From IMG/VR virus record IMGVR_UViG_3300036832_000867, positions 1-43,954 of that record: a stretch of 43,954 bases of DNA. The stretch is one strand, 5' to 3'. The notes under the pieces were generated by a model, which was not told the DNA's origin, did not search any database, and worked only from the letters and a program-made list of their open reading frames with translations. Both the position numbers and the translations under genes were made by a program. The DNA comes from a virus. Within the stretch, counting starts at the first letter, position 1. Each line of letters opens with the position of its first letter. Of this stretch, positions 14,173-23,263 are shown one piece after another.

Positions 14173-16304
14173 TACCTTCCCCCTAAAATTCCCGCTGCCC
14201 TTTGCTGACTCTCTTCTTCATTGCCTCCCCGCACTTCCCTCGCCGCGAGGTATGCTTTGGCTTTCAAACGGTTCTTCAGGGGCGGCGTGGTGCTTTGATC
14301 GTGCACCCGGTTTTCGAGGTCGGAAGACAGGGGCCGGGTCATTACGTCGGCGGGGAGATTCAACTTGTGTTCGTGCATCATCGGAACATTCTTTAGTGTT
14401 CGCTCGGCGGGCGTGCCCGCGCCCGCGCTTGTATCACTTAGCTCCTGCTGCTCTCCGGTGGGTGCGTCGCTGAGTCCGAGTAAAGAATTTAATAGCGGTC
14501 GATAGATCGCGGGCGGAATCTTGTTTTCAAAGATGTAATTGAAGCGGCTGGCGGCGGCGGGGCTGGTGGCGATGCGATGCAATAGAAGATTGCGCGCCCA
14601 ATTTAATGTCGCGGGCATCTTCGCCTTGCGCGCTCCTTGTGCAACCGCGTCGGCGGCTTCGTTAACCTTCTCGCCGTAGAGCGCCGCTCGCTGCGGGCTT
14701 TGCGTGAGCGAGGCAATTTTAGCGAGTCCGGTTAATCCATCTTTGCCGATGACATCTTCGAGCTCGCCGCGCGTGTAGTCCTTCGTCAGTCGATTAATGC
14801 CGGTCATTAATCTGCCGCCGTTGATCCCACGCCATACATCCGCATCAGTAGCTATAGATTCGTCAGAGAGATTGAATGATTTCGATACGGCGTCATGAAC
14901 TGCGTCGAGCATCTTCGACGTTTTCCATGCAGATTTGGCACTCTGATAATCAAGCCGGTCGATCTGGCCTCTGACGTTGTGCCAATCAAACAGGCTGTCG
15001 ATTCCCTTCTCTGCTGTTCTCACTCCGGCATAGTCATCATTCGCATACGCCTCATCGCGAAGCGCGCGGAGATTGGTGTATTCGCCATTGGTGACTTTGT
15101 CGAAACGGTCAAACACTGGCCCTGCGTGTTCGCGTATCTTGTCGGCTGCATCCCCGAAGCTCTGCACTCCTGCGGCTTCCTGGGCGCTGTCGATCGGCGC
15201 GAAGTTGGCGGGCCGTTCTTCGACATAACTCACTCGCTGCGGTGGCCGCTGCGGGGCTGGTCCTGCTTGTCCTGGCGCTGCCTGTCCATTGGTCGACGGT
15301 TCTTCAAACGCGCCTTCATACGGTCCCACTTCGCCAGTGCGCGCTATGCCTGTGGGCTGCGCTCCTGCTTCGATCTGCGGTGCTCCGCTCGGGGTGGTGG
15401 TTGCTGGTAGCGCCGGTTGGCCGGATGGTAATTGCCGCTCCGCTGGTAACGGCTCGGCCTCGGGTGCGAGGTTCATCTCTCCTTCGCCTGGCATCCATCG
15501 CGTTCGCCGGGCCGCATTCAGTTTGTCGAGTTCTCGGGCGGCTACTTGCTGGGCGCGGGTCTTGATGGCGCTGGCGGCTACTTGCTGCTGTTCTCTCGCC
15601 ACTCTGGTACTGCTGCCGATGTCGGCTACATCGCTGCTGATTTGTGCCGCACCCGGAGTCTGCGAGGCTAACCGGGTCATGGGTTGACCCATGACATCGA
15701 TGGTGCTGGGGCGGATGAGGTTAAGGAATCGCGATGCGCCCGCTAGTGTGCCTTCGAGCGCTGCGCCTCCCACGGCTGCGCCGGTTCCCTGCAATACCGC
15801 TTGGCCTCCGCTGGCTCCGTGCATGGCGGCTTGCGCGGTGCCAACGGTCTGCGCGCGCACTGCATTTCCCAGCATCCGCGTGAGGACGGGTGACTTCTTT
15901 AACGCTTGTTCCACTCTTGAGAGTTCGCTGATTTTTGCAGCGCTGCTTAATCCCTTGAGCGCTTCGTCGCCCGCAATAAATTCCAGAATGTTTTCGCCCA
16001 CGTAGCCTAGGGCTTTGCCGCCTGTGTCGATCGGGGCATTGGCTATCTCATGGGTCTGCTGCTGCGACCGCTGCCATCCTGGGGCCATGTGCAAGAGGTC
16101 TCCCACGCCGGGGGTGGCTCCGAGGATTCGCATGGCGGTCTCGCCGGTCTGATTGAGTCCGGTCTTAACTCCACTGGCGACATCGCTCACAAAGCCTTGC
16201 TGCGGTGCCGCAGGGGTTGCGTCGTATCCGCTCGCCGGTGCCGGGGTTGTATCGTATCCGCTCGCCGGTGCCGGGGTTGTGTCGTATCCGTTAGAAGGTG
16301 ACAT
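14172..16304 (-). CDS. Large putative internal (ejection) virion protein, 710 aa
   Basis: Start set at 16304 (MSPSNGYD), with AAGGGA upstream; an in-frame ATG at 16340 lacks an SD. The N-terminus carries a tandem repeat (GYDTTPAPAS twice, then GYDATPA). Beyond it is an Ala/Gly-rich, partly hydrophobic helical region (about 60-190: VGDLLHM, LEFIAGDEALKG, GTGAAVGGAALEG), then charged helices to the end. Size, Ala/Gln richness and order after two other such proteins recall podovirus ejection proteins (T7 gp14/15/16). That is inference from layout; no transglycosylase motif is seen. Confidence 0.55.
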   Translation of the reverse strand: MSPSNGYDTTPAPASGYDTTPAPASGYDATPAAPQQGFVSDVASGVKTGLNQTGETAMRILGATPGVGDLLHMAPGWQRSQQQTHEIANAPIDTGGKALGYVGENILEFIAGDEALKGLSSAAKISELSRVEQALKKSPVLTRMLGNAVRAQTVGTAQAAMHGASGGQAVLQGTGAAVGGAALEGTLAGASRFLNLIRPSTIDVMGQPMTRLASQTPGAAQISSDVADIGSSTRVAREQQQVAASAIKTRAQQVAARELDKLNAARRTRWMPGEGEMNLAPEAEPLPAERQLPSGQPALPATTTPSGAPQIEAGAQPTGIARTGEVGPYEGAFEEPSTNGQAAPGQAGPAPQRPPQRVSYVEERPANFAPIDSAQEAAGVQSFGDAADKIREHAGPVFDRFDKVTNGEYTNLRALRDEAYANDDYAGVRTAEKGIDSLFDWHNVRGQIDRLDYQSAKSAWKTSKMLDAVHDAVSKSFNLSDESIATDADVWRGINGGRLMTGINRLTKDYTRGELEDVIGKDGLTGLAKIASLTQSPQRAALYGEKVNEAADAVAQGARKAKMPATLNWARNLLLHRIATSPAAASRFNYIFENKIPPAIYRPLLNSLLGLSDAPTGEQQELSDTSAGAGTPAERTLKNVPMMHEHKLNLPADVMTRPLSSDLENRVHDQSTTPPLKNRLKAKAYLAAREVRGGNEEESQQRAAGILGGR
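16191..16290. repeat. 30-bp tandem repeat in 710-aa gene
   Basis: Two complete 30-bp units (16221-16250, 16251-16280) differ at one position; a partial third (16281-16290) and a degenerate copy upstream flank them. They encode the GYDTTPAPAS repeats at the protein N-terminus. The near identity implies recent expansion or ongoing length variation. Confidence 0.8.
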
Positions 16305-18240
16305 GGTTCGTTCCCTTCTGATCGTCGGCGTATCCGTCAATCACGCCATTGGCGTCGCGATGAGCAAACTTGCCCGGTGGAACAATTCTCTGTTGTGGCG
16401 GCGGTTGTCCGCCTCCTGGTTGCGGCTGTGGCTGTGGCTGCGGTGCGGCGGCGGGTGTTCCATATCGCCTTTTAAGAAAGCGATTGTTTTCCATTGCGGA
16501 GTTGCGTTCCTGGGCGGTGCTTTGTTTGATGGAAGCGATTTGCGAACGCAGATTACCGAGGGTTGGAACCGCTCCAATGGATGCATCCATCTGCTTCAAC
16601 TTCATATCGGAATCGGAACCGCTCACCAGCGGATTACCGGCTGCGGTGGTGAGGCTGCGCTTGGCTTCGTTGCGCGCCGTTATATATGCGTTGATCGCGT
16701 TGAGTTGTTTCTCCGGTAGCAGGATGGCGGCAACCGGGTTGCTCGCCGCTTTAATGAGCGCTTCGTTTTTGGCTGAGTTCTCGCCGAATCCTGCGGCTTG
16801 TGCCGTGGTCAACAGTTGATCCAACTGGCCTGTCGGAACGTCGGGGCTACCGCCTAGCAGGTTGCGGGTTGCGCCCATATACGCCTGAGTTTTGGCTTGA
16901 TTGGCGAAGGTGTTCTCCTGCGCGATAACTGCTGGATCATAGGGTTTGCCGTAGCGTTGCTGCGAGAGCGCTTCGGCACGCGCAAAGAGTTGCAATTTTT
17001 GGGCGGCGGGCATCCGCGTAAAGATGCCCTTTTCCAGTTCCGTTCCGTCCGCGAGCTTTGCGGCCATGACATCGTTGGCATCGTTCGGGTTGTAGGGGCC
17101 TTGATTGCCGGGTTGTCCTCCCACTGCGGCGGCGGCGCGGTCCTTTTGGGCGGCGGCATAGGCTTGGGCGGTCTCGGCGTGGATGTGAGCAACTTCGGCG
17201 GGGGTCTTGGCTTTGATGGCGGCGGTGGTGGCTCCGCGCTCGCCCGTCTCGGCGATGCTCGCCTGGGTCTGCGCCTCTTTCGCGCGCGCGTCGGTGATTT
17301 GCTTGGTGTATCCCTCCAGCGCGGCGGATACCTGCCCGTTGCGCATTGATCCTGCCGGAATGACATCGTCCTTCAAGCTCATGTTGCCCTTGTCGTCGTA
17401 GTCGGGCCGCTTGAAATGAATGTCCTTGTCGTTCATCTGGTTTGCCCATGCCGGGTCGATCTGGTAGGCGCGCACCTTGCCGTCCGGGGTGGTCTCTACA
17501 TGCAAGCTGCCGTTGGCGTGAGCCTGAAGCAGCGGGCCTCTGCCTTCGTGGTCGATGAGGTCTTGCATGTTGCTGAAAGTTCCCAGAACTTTATTGTTGG
17601 GATTGCTCATTAAGTAGTCTTCGTTCTGGTTGAAACGATCGGCCTCCTCCTGGCTCAACTTCACCTTGGCGGCGTTCATATTGAAGCTGTTCTGTGCAAT
17701 CTGCTGTTGCAGCAAAGCCTTCTGCGCGTTACGCACCTGCATCTGTTGCTCTTGGGTGGCCTGTTGTTCTACCTGCTGGCGCTGCTGCTGGGGTTGCGCC
17801 ATGCCGGTCTGGAATCCTGCGGCGGCGGCGCGGGCGGGGGCGTTGACTCCGGTGGAATTGGCGAGTCCTGCGGCGGCTCCTCCCAGCGCGGCGGCGGCTA
17901 CTCTGCCCCATTTCTCCCCCCGTGTGGAAGGGTCTTCGGCGACCGTGATATTGCCGTCCGCATCCTTGTGGACGCGCACCGTTGTATCCCCTCCAAGGAT
18001 GCCTCCGACGCGGTCTAATACGTGGCCTATCCATCCCATGTGTTGCTGCCGGTCCTGCTCCGCTTGAAAGGCTTGCTGGTCCACGCTGGGAACCATGGAC
18101 TGCGAGGGGTCGGAAGGGTTGACGGCCATGGGCGGCTGGCCCTGTGGCGGCATTCCTCCCAGCATGGCGGCGGCGGTATTGGTGAAGGGTACCGGGGCGC
18201 TGTTATCGGCTGCTGCGGGGGCCATGTTGTCGTCCGGCAT
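16291..18240 (-). CDS. Large Q/A-rich putative internal virion protein (649 aa)
   Basis: ATG 18240 with GGAGG upstream. Domains in order: disordered Pro/Ala/Met start, a small Gly/Ala hydrophobic segment (GRVAAAALGGAAAGLANSTG, about 112-131), a long Gln-rich coiled coil (QQQRQQVEQQATQEQQMQ, about 150-200), a mixed central domain, an Ala-rich coil (EVAHIHAETAQAYAAAQ), helical C-terminal third, then a QPQPQPQP linker and a short tail. It looks like a DNA-ejection or core protein and lies between two other such genes. No enzymatic motif. It overlaps the next gene by 14 bp. Confidence 0.6.
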   Translation of the reverse strand: MPDDNMAPAAADNSAPVPFTNTAAAMLGGMPPQGQPPMAVNPSDPSQSMVPSVDQQAFQAEQDRQQHMGWIGHVLDRVGGILGGDTTVRVHKDADGNITVAEDPSTRGEKWGRVAAAALGGAAAGLANSTGVNAPARAAAAGFQTGMAQPQQQRQQVEQQATQEQQMQVRNAQKALLQQQIAQNSFNMNAAKVKLSQEEADRFNQNEDYLMSNPNNKVLGTFSNMQDLIDHEGRGPLLQAHANGSLHVETTPDGKVRAYQIDPAWANQMNDKDIHFKRPDYDDKGNMSLKDDVIPAGSMRNGQVSAALEGYTKQITDARAKEAQTQASIAETGERGATTAAIKAKTPAEVAHIHAETAQAYAAAQKDRAAAAVGGQPGNQGPYNPNDANDVMAAKLADGTELEKGIFTRMPAAQKLQLFARAEALSQQRYGKPYDPAVIAQENTFANQAKTQAYMGATRNLLGGSPDVPTGQLDQLLTTAQAAGFGENSAKNEALIKAASNPVAAILLPEKQLNAINAYITARNEAKRSLTTAAGNPLVSGSDSDMKLKQMDASIGAVPTLGNLRSQIASIKQSTAQERNSAMENNRFLKRRYGTPAAAPQPQPQPQPGGGQPPPQQRIVPPGKFAHRDANGVIDGYADDQKGTNHVTF

Positions 18241-18249
18241 AATCCCTCC

Positions 18250-18864
18250 TTAATGGTGCGCCAAGTAGCCACCTGCGGCGGCTCCCGCGACACTGCCGAG
18301 AGCACCGAACGCGGCTCCCCAAGGGGCAAAGGCTTGGTTCGCCATCTCGCTCGCGGAACCGAACGCCTGTCCGCCCGCCGAGGTGGTCTGTCCGGCGTAG
18401 GTGGTGGGGTTTAGCATCGACGCCGTATTGCCCAAAACATTGCTGGCGGTTTGCCAGTTCTCGCGGCCTTGGTTGTAGTTGGCCTGGGTGATTTGGTTTT
18501 GCAGGGTGGCGCGGGTGGCGGCGGCTTGGTTGGTGTTCTGGGCGAGGATGTTGGCGGTGACGCTGGAAGGGAGAAAGGTATTGCCTCCCCCGCGCGCGGC
18601 TAACTGCTGGGCGGTGGCGCGCTGGGCCTGGGCGTAGTCGGTGGCTACATGCTCGGTGGCCTGAGTCCTTAATGCCTGTTCTTCCGAGGGGGCAAAGCCT
18701 GTCTGCGAGGGTCCGGCCTGAAGGATGGGGAGGAAAGATTTGGTGAGCGCACCCGCAATCTGCTGATTCTGCCCAAACACAGTGTTGTACTGGTCTGCCA
18801 GTTCCTTGAAGAACTGCTGTTGTTCGTCGGTAATCTGGGTCTCTTGTGCGGAAGGTCCACACAT
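18250..18864 (-). CDS. Putative internal virion protein, gp14-like (204 aa)
   Basis: Starts MCGPSAQETQ; a short MC-G/D start followed by a helical Gln/Ala-rich body is familiar from T7 gp14-type internal virion proteins of podoviruses. The body has coiled-coil stretches and many Gln/Asn/Ala residues, and it ends in a glycine-rich hydrophobic segment (FGALGSVAGAAAGGYLAHH) that could insert into a membrane. With the 649-aa and 710-aa proteins it makes a trio of rising size, as in podovirus ejectosomes. Assignment by pattern only. Confidence 0.55.
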   Translation of the reverse strand: MCGPSAQETQITDEQQQFFKELADQYNTVFGQNQQIAGALTKSFLPILQAGPSQTGFAPSEEQALRTQATEHVATDYAQAQRATAQQLAARGGGNTFLPSSVTANILAQNTNQAAATRATLQNQITQANYNQGRENWQTASNVLGNTASMLNPTTYAGQTTSAGGQAFGSASEMANQAFAPWGAAFGALGSVAGAAAGGYLAHH

Positions 18865-18870
18865 GGCAGT

Positions 18871-19383
18871 TCACCCAACCCTTTCCCCCTCTGTGGGTGC
18901 TGTCCCCACGGCCTCGGGTGGCATCCGTGGGGGTTGCGTCGTGGTATTTAGCATCTTGGTCATCACCGACGCCTCTTTGAAGCCAAGGTGATTTTCGGAG
19001 AACTGCCGCAAATCGCGTCCCTCGCTGTCGAACAGAATCTCGCGGTAGAAGTGCGCCCGCAGAATCCCTTCAATCCAGCGCAACCCTTTCAGCAGGGCGA
19101 CGCGGTTGGCGCGTCGATCGCGGGTGGTGACGCCGGGGCCGAACTGGATCGAGAGCCGGACGGCGGTAGCGGTTTTGAAATACAGGGCCACTTGCCCGCT
19201 GGGTTCCTCCAGCGCATAGCTCTCCTCCCCCGGTGCCAGTTTCAGGAAGTAGTCGGCGGTGAGCCGGTCGCGGTGGTAGGGGTCGGCGTCAATCCACTGC
19301 TCCAGATAAGGGCGGTCCTGCTCGGTGGCCGCGCGGACGGTGTAGCCGTCGAAGCTGAATGCGTTCTGGGGAGCCGTGCTCAT
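18871..19383 (-). CDS. GNAT-like acetyltransferase-fold protein (170 aa)
   Basis: Start at 19383 (MSTAPQNAFSF) with CAGGAG upstream. YTVRAATEQDRPYLEQWI is a typical first strand and helix of the GNAT fold. SGQVALYFKTATAVRLSIQF fits the central strands and HFYREILFDSEG then FSENHLGFKE the last strand and helix. The acetyl-CoA pyrophosphate loop (R/QxxGxG/A) is not obvious (DRRANRVALLKG at best), so it may not be catalytic. GNAT-like proteins do occur in phage virion operons. The same frame stays open about 380 nt upstream, through the previous gene (see the C10 finding). Confidence 0.6.
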   Translation of the reverse strand: MSTAPQNAFSFDGYTVRAATEQDRPYLEQWIDADPYHRDRLTADYFLKLAPGEESYALEEPSGQVALYFKTATAVRLSIQFGPGVTTRDRRANRVALLKGLRWIEGILRAHFYREILFDSEGRDLRQFSENHLGFKEASVMTKMLNTTTQPPRMPPEAVGTAPTEGERVG

Positions 19384-19442
19384 CGTTCTTACTCCTGGGC
19401 GGGCCGGGGAAGGTATCCGCTCCCCCGGCGCGGGGCGGGCCG

Positions 19443-19691
19443 TTAGGTCTGTCCTCCCTTGCGGGTGGGGAGGATGCGGGTTTGGGGAAGGTTCCCCTGG
19501 CTGTAGAACTGCCGCGCAAAGGCGTCGGCGGTGGATGCCATCAGGGGCATTGAGGCGTGCATGAACGGGCTGCGCGCGAGGGGGGGGGGCGGCGGGGGAA
19601 CGGTTCCCCGTTGTTCCCCCGCTGGCGAGCCGGGAGCGAGGCTCTGCCATCCCCTCATATCGGGCGCTAATGAGGCTCGAATGGGCGGCAT
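19443..19691 (-). CDS. Pro-rich small protein with poly-C tract (82 aa)
   Basis: ATG 19691 overlaps the stop of the 39-aa membrane gene (TAATG), with GGGAGG upstream. The product has a Pro run (TVPPPPPPLA) encoded across a C10 homopolymer on the coding strand (19580-19589 as G10), then a helical stretch (ASTADAFARQFYSQGNL). Nothing recognised. The homopolymer makes the gene prone to slippage, and a -1 shift would join it to the GNAT frame. Confidence 0.55.
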   Translation of the reverse strand: MPPIRASLAPDMRGWQSLAPGSPAGEQRGTVPPPPPPLARSPFMHASMPLMASTADAFARQFYSQGNLPQTRILPTRKGGQT

Positions 19692-19810
19692 TACCGGCCT
19701 CCCTTGAGGATGTCTTTGGCGACCTTCGACGTAGCCTTGACAAAAGCCACATAAGACACACAAAAACCCCCGATGAGTCCCAGCACGATACCCGCTAAAA
19801 AGTCCAGCAT
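19691..19810 (-). CDS. Tiny membrane protein (39 aa), holin candidate
   Basis: Very small gene with GAGGT upstream of ATG 19810 and a TAATG overlap with the next gene. An N-terminal membrane helix (FLAGIVLGLIGGFCVSYVAFV) is followed by a basic cytoplasmic tail (KATSKVAKDILKGGR). Single-span proteins of this size in late operons include pinholin-like and antiholin proteins; nothing here proves that role. The tight junctions on both sides support it as a real gene. Confidence 0.6.
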   Translation of the reverse strand: MLDFLAGIVLGLIGGFCVSYVAFVKATSKVAKDILKGGR

Positions 19811-19818
19811 GGACTACC

Positions 19819-22800
19819 TCACTGTGCTCTCATTTCCTGCCATGTTTGGCCGAAAATCGTATAGGTGAAAAGCTCGCTGGCGACATCTTCAGCGGGCCAC
19901 GAAAACTCCATTTGAAAGTGCCGACACCATGCCGGTTTCTGGCTCTGTCCGAAGTGGTACCGGTCGCTGTAAAGGGTCTTGGCTGGGGGTAGATTGGGGG
20001 GGTCTTGGCGGGTCCGGCGCAACGGCTCGAAGGTGCCGGTGGCCTCTCCCAAGAGCACCGAGATACCTATCCGCGAACCTACTTTTGCGGTCTCCGTGGC
20101 GATGAAAAACAGGGCTGCAAGCTGGCCCGGATGGGCGAGCACGATGGCCCCTATCCGGGTCATGGTCTGGTAGGGCACGGTGTTGTCTTTGTGCACCAGT
20201 CCGGTCGTGTCGCGTTGCAGGATGGGTCCGGGGCTGGTGCCGCTCATCAGCAAACGGCGCTGGCCGGGGGTGACTTCCACGCTCTGCACGCACCCGATTC
20301 CTCCCACGATGAGCGCGGCGGGACTCCATGCGGAACTGCTCTCCGGGGCGGTGACGACTGCCATCCGGTACCAGCGGTCGATGCCGTTGGCGACATACAG
20401 GGCGGCGTCGAGCGAGGATTGCTGGTGGTAGGTGACGAAACTGGTCGCGGAATCGAACTGATTCAACAGTCGATCGCCGATGGGGAAGCCAATCTCCGTG
20501 ATGCCCGCGCTGGGGTCCAGGGCCACCAGCATGTTGTTGCCGAGAAGCATGTAGGGTGTGGTCTTGTTGACCGTAAAACAGTCATAGCTCCGCAAGGGAA
20601 GGTCTTCGACGAATAGCACCATGTACAGCGGGTCGCTGTCGGTGGCGGTGCCGAGAATGATGTAGGCATCGCGCACCGTGAACACCACCAGTCCCAAAGC
20701 GCAGGGCCAAAAACGGGTGATTTTGGATTGCGCGGTAAAGGTGGTGTCAAACCCGGCGTTGCCGCTTGACCCTCCCACGATCGCATCCGGTCCTGAAGAA
20801 ATCCAAACCACATTGCCGACTGCCGCGAAAATGCGTTGCAGATGGTACGCGAGACAGGTCGCGCCGATGGGTAGCGGGGTGCCTTCTCCGTTCACCTGCG
20901 CTTGCCATTCGCTATTCAAATCGTCGTCGCTGCTGTCGTCCACGTAGGTCCACGTCTGCCCTGCGCCGGGGTTGGGAATGATGGCGAATTGGAGGAAGGT
21001 TGAGCCTCCCTGCGCGGTGCGGAAAAGCACGATTTGTCCGGCTTGAGGATCGCCGCTGCCGACGCCTTGGATGACCGCGTGATTGCCTTCCATCACCGTG
21101 ATGGGAAGGGAGGGCGGACTCATCTCGGAAAGGTCTTTGGTGGCCGGGTTGTAATACTCGTATCCGTACTGTCTGGGGGCGGTGTCGGCGACCGCGAAAG
21201 GACCGCCATTCTGCCAGATGATTGTGTTGTCAGTGGTGAGTGCTCCAAGCTCGGTAGAGAACGCGGGAGGGTCGGGTCCGGGGCCGCTCACTCCGGGGCT
21301 GTACACATTTTGTAAATAACCATTCTGGTCCACAATGGTTGACGCTGCGGTGATGGGTGTATTCGGTCCTAAATCGCTCCACTGGAGAGCGCGCCCGATG
21401 CAGGTCCAGACCACAGTGTTGTCACTCTGCTGCAATCCAACTCCGGCCTTCCATACCGGCTCCGAAGCTCCGCTGGTGCCGGGGGTTGAGCACACATAGA
21501 GTTGGTTGGGTGTTCCGCGCGGGCTGAGTATCACACCCATGCGGACATCGCCGAGGTTGTAGTTATGGCCGGGTTGCCATGCGGACGGTCCGAGGTTTTT
21601 CCAACTGATTGTGTTGTCGGCGGTGACGCTGCCGGTGCCGCCTGGGTTCCACGCTGGCTCCGCGCTGCCGGTGGTGCCGGTGCCGTTGGAAAATTGCACG
21701 TTGCCGCCGCTGGCGGTCGCCACTGCTGCAACCGCAAAGATGTTGCCGGTGGCGAACCATTGATTGCCTACCGAGTCCATCACGTAGCCGACGAAGTTCT
21801 GTCCGCTGGTGATGCAGTTCCATCCGTGCGCGCGATTGCTGCCGCCCGAAACATGCGCGGCCATCGCGCACGTGACCGCCGTCTGTTCCAAGGTGAAGCC
21901 GGGTGGAATACCGAACTGTCCTCCCCACGGCACGGTGCAGAAAATCAGCGCCATGTTATTGGTGCCGCCGATGGAGAACACCAGGGCGTTGCCGTTGGTG
22001 ACGGGAGTTAATGCAGCGGTTCCCACGCTGCTATTCCAGAACACCGTGAAGACATCCGCGTTGCCGCTCCAAGTGTTTCCACTGCCGTCGTCGTAGTTGT
22101 TGAGGATTAAGGGATTACTGAAGATGCAGCGCTGAACGCCTTGCATGGAATGATTGACGTTGTCGCAGCTAATCATCCCCAGCATCGAAAGCGAATTGGC
22201 AAAGCTGAATCCTGCGGGGAGATTGACAGCGGTGGTGTCGTGACCACTGCCCATCTGAAAGCACATTTGATCCCCTGCGGATGTCGTAAACGTGATGCCT
22301 GAATAATTGCCGGTGGTGTAGGGCGCTATGGTTCCGGTGCTGGTCCACGCGATTGCAATCCAGTTGCTCGTTGCGTCGAACGCAAATCCTCCACTGCGGT
22401 CTTGAAACGAACTGTTGAGCACACCTCCAGTGCCATAGCTTTTGTAGACTCCTGCCGGTAGCGCGCTGGCGTTATAGCCGTAACATGGCGTCGTCCACAC
22501 CATGAGCCGCGTATTGCTGAAGTCGCCGGGAGGCAAAGCAATGGCCGCACCGTTGGCATAGTTCTGCCCGCACATCACCGCAACCGTTCCGCCCGCTGCG
22601 GTGGGAATCAGTTTGACGTTGCTGGGAATGTTGGTGAGGTCGTCAAGGATGAAGATGCCCGAGACCGTAGGGGAGTTCACTTCATAGGCGGTGCTTGGTT
22701 GCCATCCGGGGTAGTTATTGGGGCGCGGCGTTTGGCTTACCAGGGGTGCATTGACGGGGGCTTGGATGCCCCAATCCCACACATCGCCGCTGTCATAGTT

Positions 22801-23262
22801 CCACTGTTTATTCTCCACGCCATCGGTCATGTACAGGATGTTGCCGATGCCCAAAAAATAGGTGCTGCCCGCGCCGCTTGACTTGTGCCATATCGACGTC
22901 TTAGCGCCTCCGGTGATGTCGTACACGTCCGTGGCGGTGTCCGCGAGCACGCGGATAACTTCATCGGTGAGGTTGAACGTGTTGAAGCTATAGAAGCGGT
23001 TGACGGGTGGAACGATGCTGGCGTTGTAGACCGTCGATCCGGGTCGCCGCGCCAAGGTGAGGCGCGGGGTAATCTCGGTGTTGTAGCCGTCCATGATGGA
23101 GTCTTGCCGTCCTGCGCCATAGCGTTCCTGATAGTCGCTGGTGGCGGCATCGCGGAGAAAACTGCGGTTGCTCCATAAGCCGGTAAAGATGCGATTGGTG
23201 TGGAGGGGAGCGAAGCTGGTCGGTTCCGCTCCCGCTCCGGCTTGTTGCAGGGCGTTGGGCAT
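19819..23262 (-). CDS. Tail nozzle/stabilisation-like protein with fibre repeats (1147 aa)
   Basis: N-terminal RQDSIMDGYNTEITPRLTL (about 52-70) and the beta-rich C-terminal part (AYHLQRIFAAVGNVVWISSG, then RDAYIILG and LVALDPSAG) recall the beta-propeller tail nozzle proteins of podoviruses (T7 gp12, P22 gp10). The centre carries three related modules of about 30 residues (about 528-558, 593-624, 657-688), each G-x-S/T-G, P-x-W/F, then DNT-x-x-W and a final G, of a kind seen in fibre proteins. It seems to be a nozzle with a fibre-like insertion. Family call moderate, repeat call firm. ATG 23262 follows the preceding stop by one base. Confidence 0.65.
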   Translation of the reverse strand: MPNALQQAGAGAEPTSFAPLHTNRIFTGLWSNRSFLRDAATSDYQERYGAGRQDSIMDGYNTEITPRLTLARRPGSTVYNASIVPPVNRFYSFNTFNLTDEVIRVLADTATDVYDITGGAKTSIWHKSSGAGSTYFLGIGNILYMTDGVENKQWNYDSGDVWDWGIQAPVNAPLVSQTPRPNNYPGWQPSTAYEVNSPTVSGIFILDDLTNIPSNVKLIPTAAGGTVAVMCGQNYANGAAIALPPGDFSNTRLMVWTTPCYGYNASALPAGVYKSYGTGGVLNSSFQDRSGGFAFDATSNWIAIAWTSTGTIAPYTTGNYSGITFTTSAGDQMCFQMGSGHDTTAVNLPAGFSFANSLSMLGMISCDNVNHSMQGVQRCIFSNPLILNNYDDGSGNTWSGNADVFTVFWNSSVGTAALTPVTNGNALVFSIGGTNNMALIFCTVPWGGQFGIPPGFTLEQTAVTCAMAAHVSGGSNRAHGWNCITSGQNFVGYVMDSVGNQWFATGNIFAVAAVATASGGNVQFSNGTGTTGSAEPAWNPGGTGSVTADNTISWKNLGPSAWQPGHNYNLGDVRMGVILSPRGTPNQLYVCSTPGTSGASEPVWKAGVGLQQSDNTVVWTCIGRALQWSDLGPNTPITAASTIVDQNGYLQNVYSPGVSGPGPDPPAFSTELGALTTDNTIIWQNGGPFAVADTAPRQYGYEYYNPATKDLSEMSPPSLPITVMEGNHAVIQGVGSGDPQAGQIVLFRTAQGGSTFLQFAIIPNPGAGQTWTYVDDSSDDDLNSEWQAQVNGEGTPLPIGATCLAYHLQRIFAAVGNVVWISSGPDAIVGGSSGNAGFDTTFTAQSKITRFWPCALGLVVFTVRDAYIILGTATDSDPLYMVLFVEDLPLRSYDCFTVNKTTPYMLLGNNMLVALDPSAGITEIGFPIGDRLLNQFDSATSFVTYHQQSSLDAALYVANGIDRWYRMAVVTAPESSSAWSPAALIVGGIGCVQSVEVTPGQRRLLMSGTSPGPILQRDTTGLVHKDNTVPYQTMTRIGAIVLAHPGQLAALFFIATETAKVGSRIGISVLLGEATGTFEPLRRTRQDPPNLPPAKTLYSDRYHFGQSQKPAWCRHFQMEFSWPAEDVASELFTYTIFGQTWQEMRAQ

Positions 23263-23263
23263 C

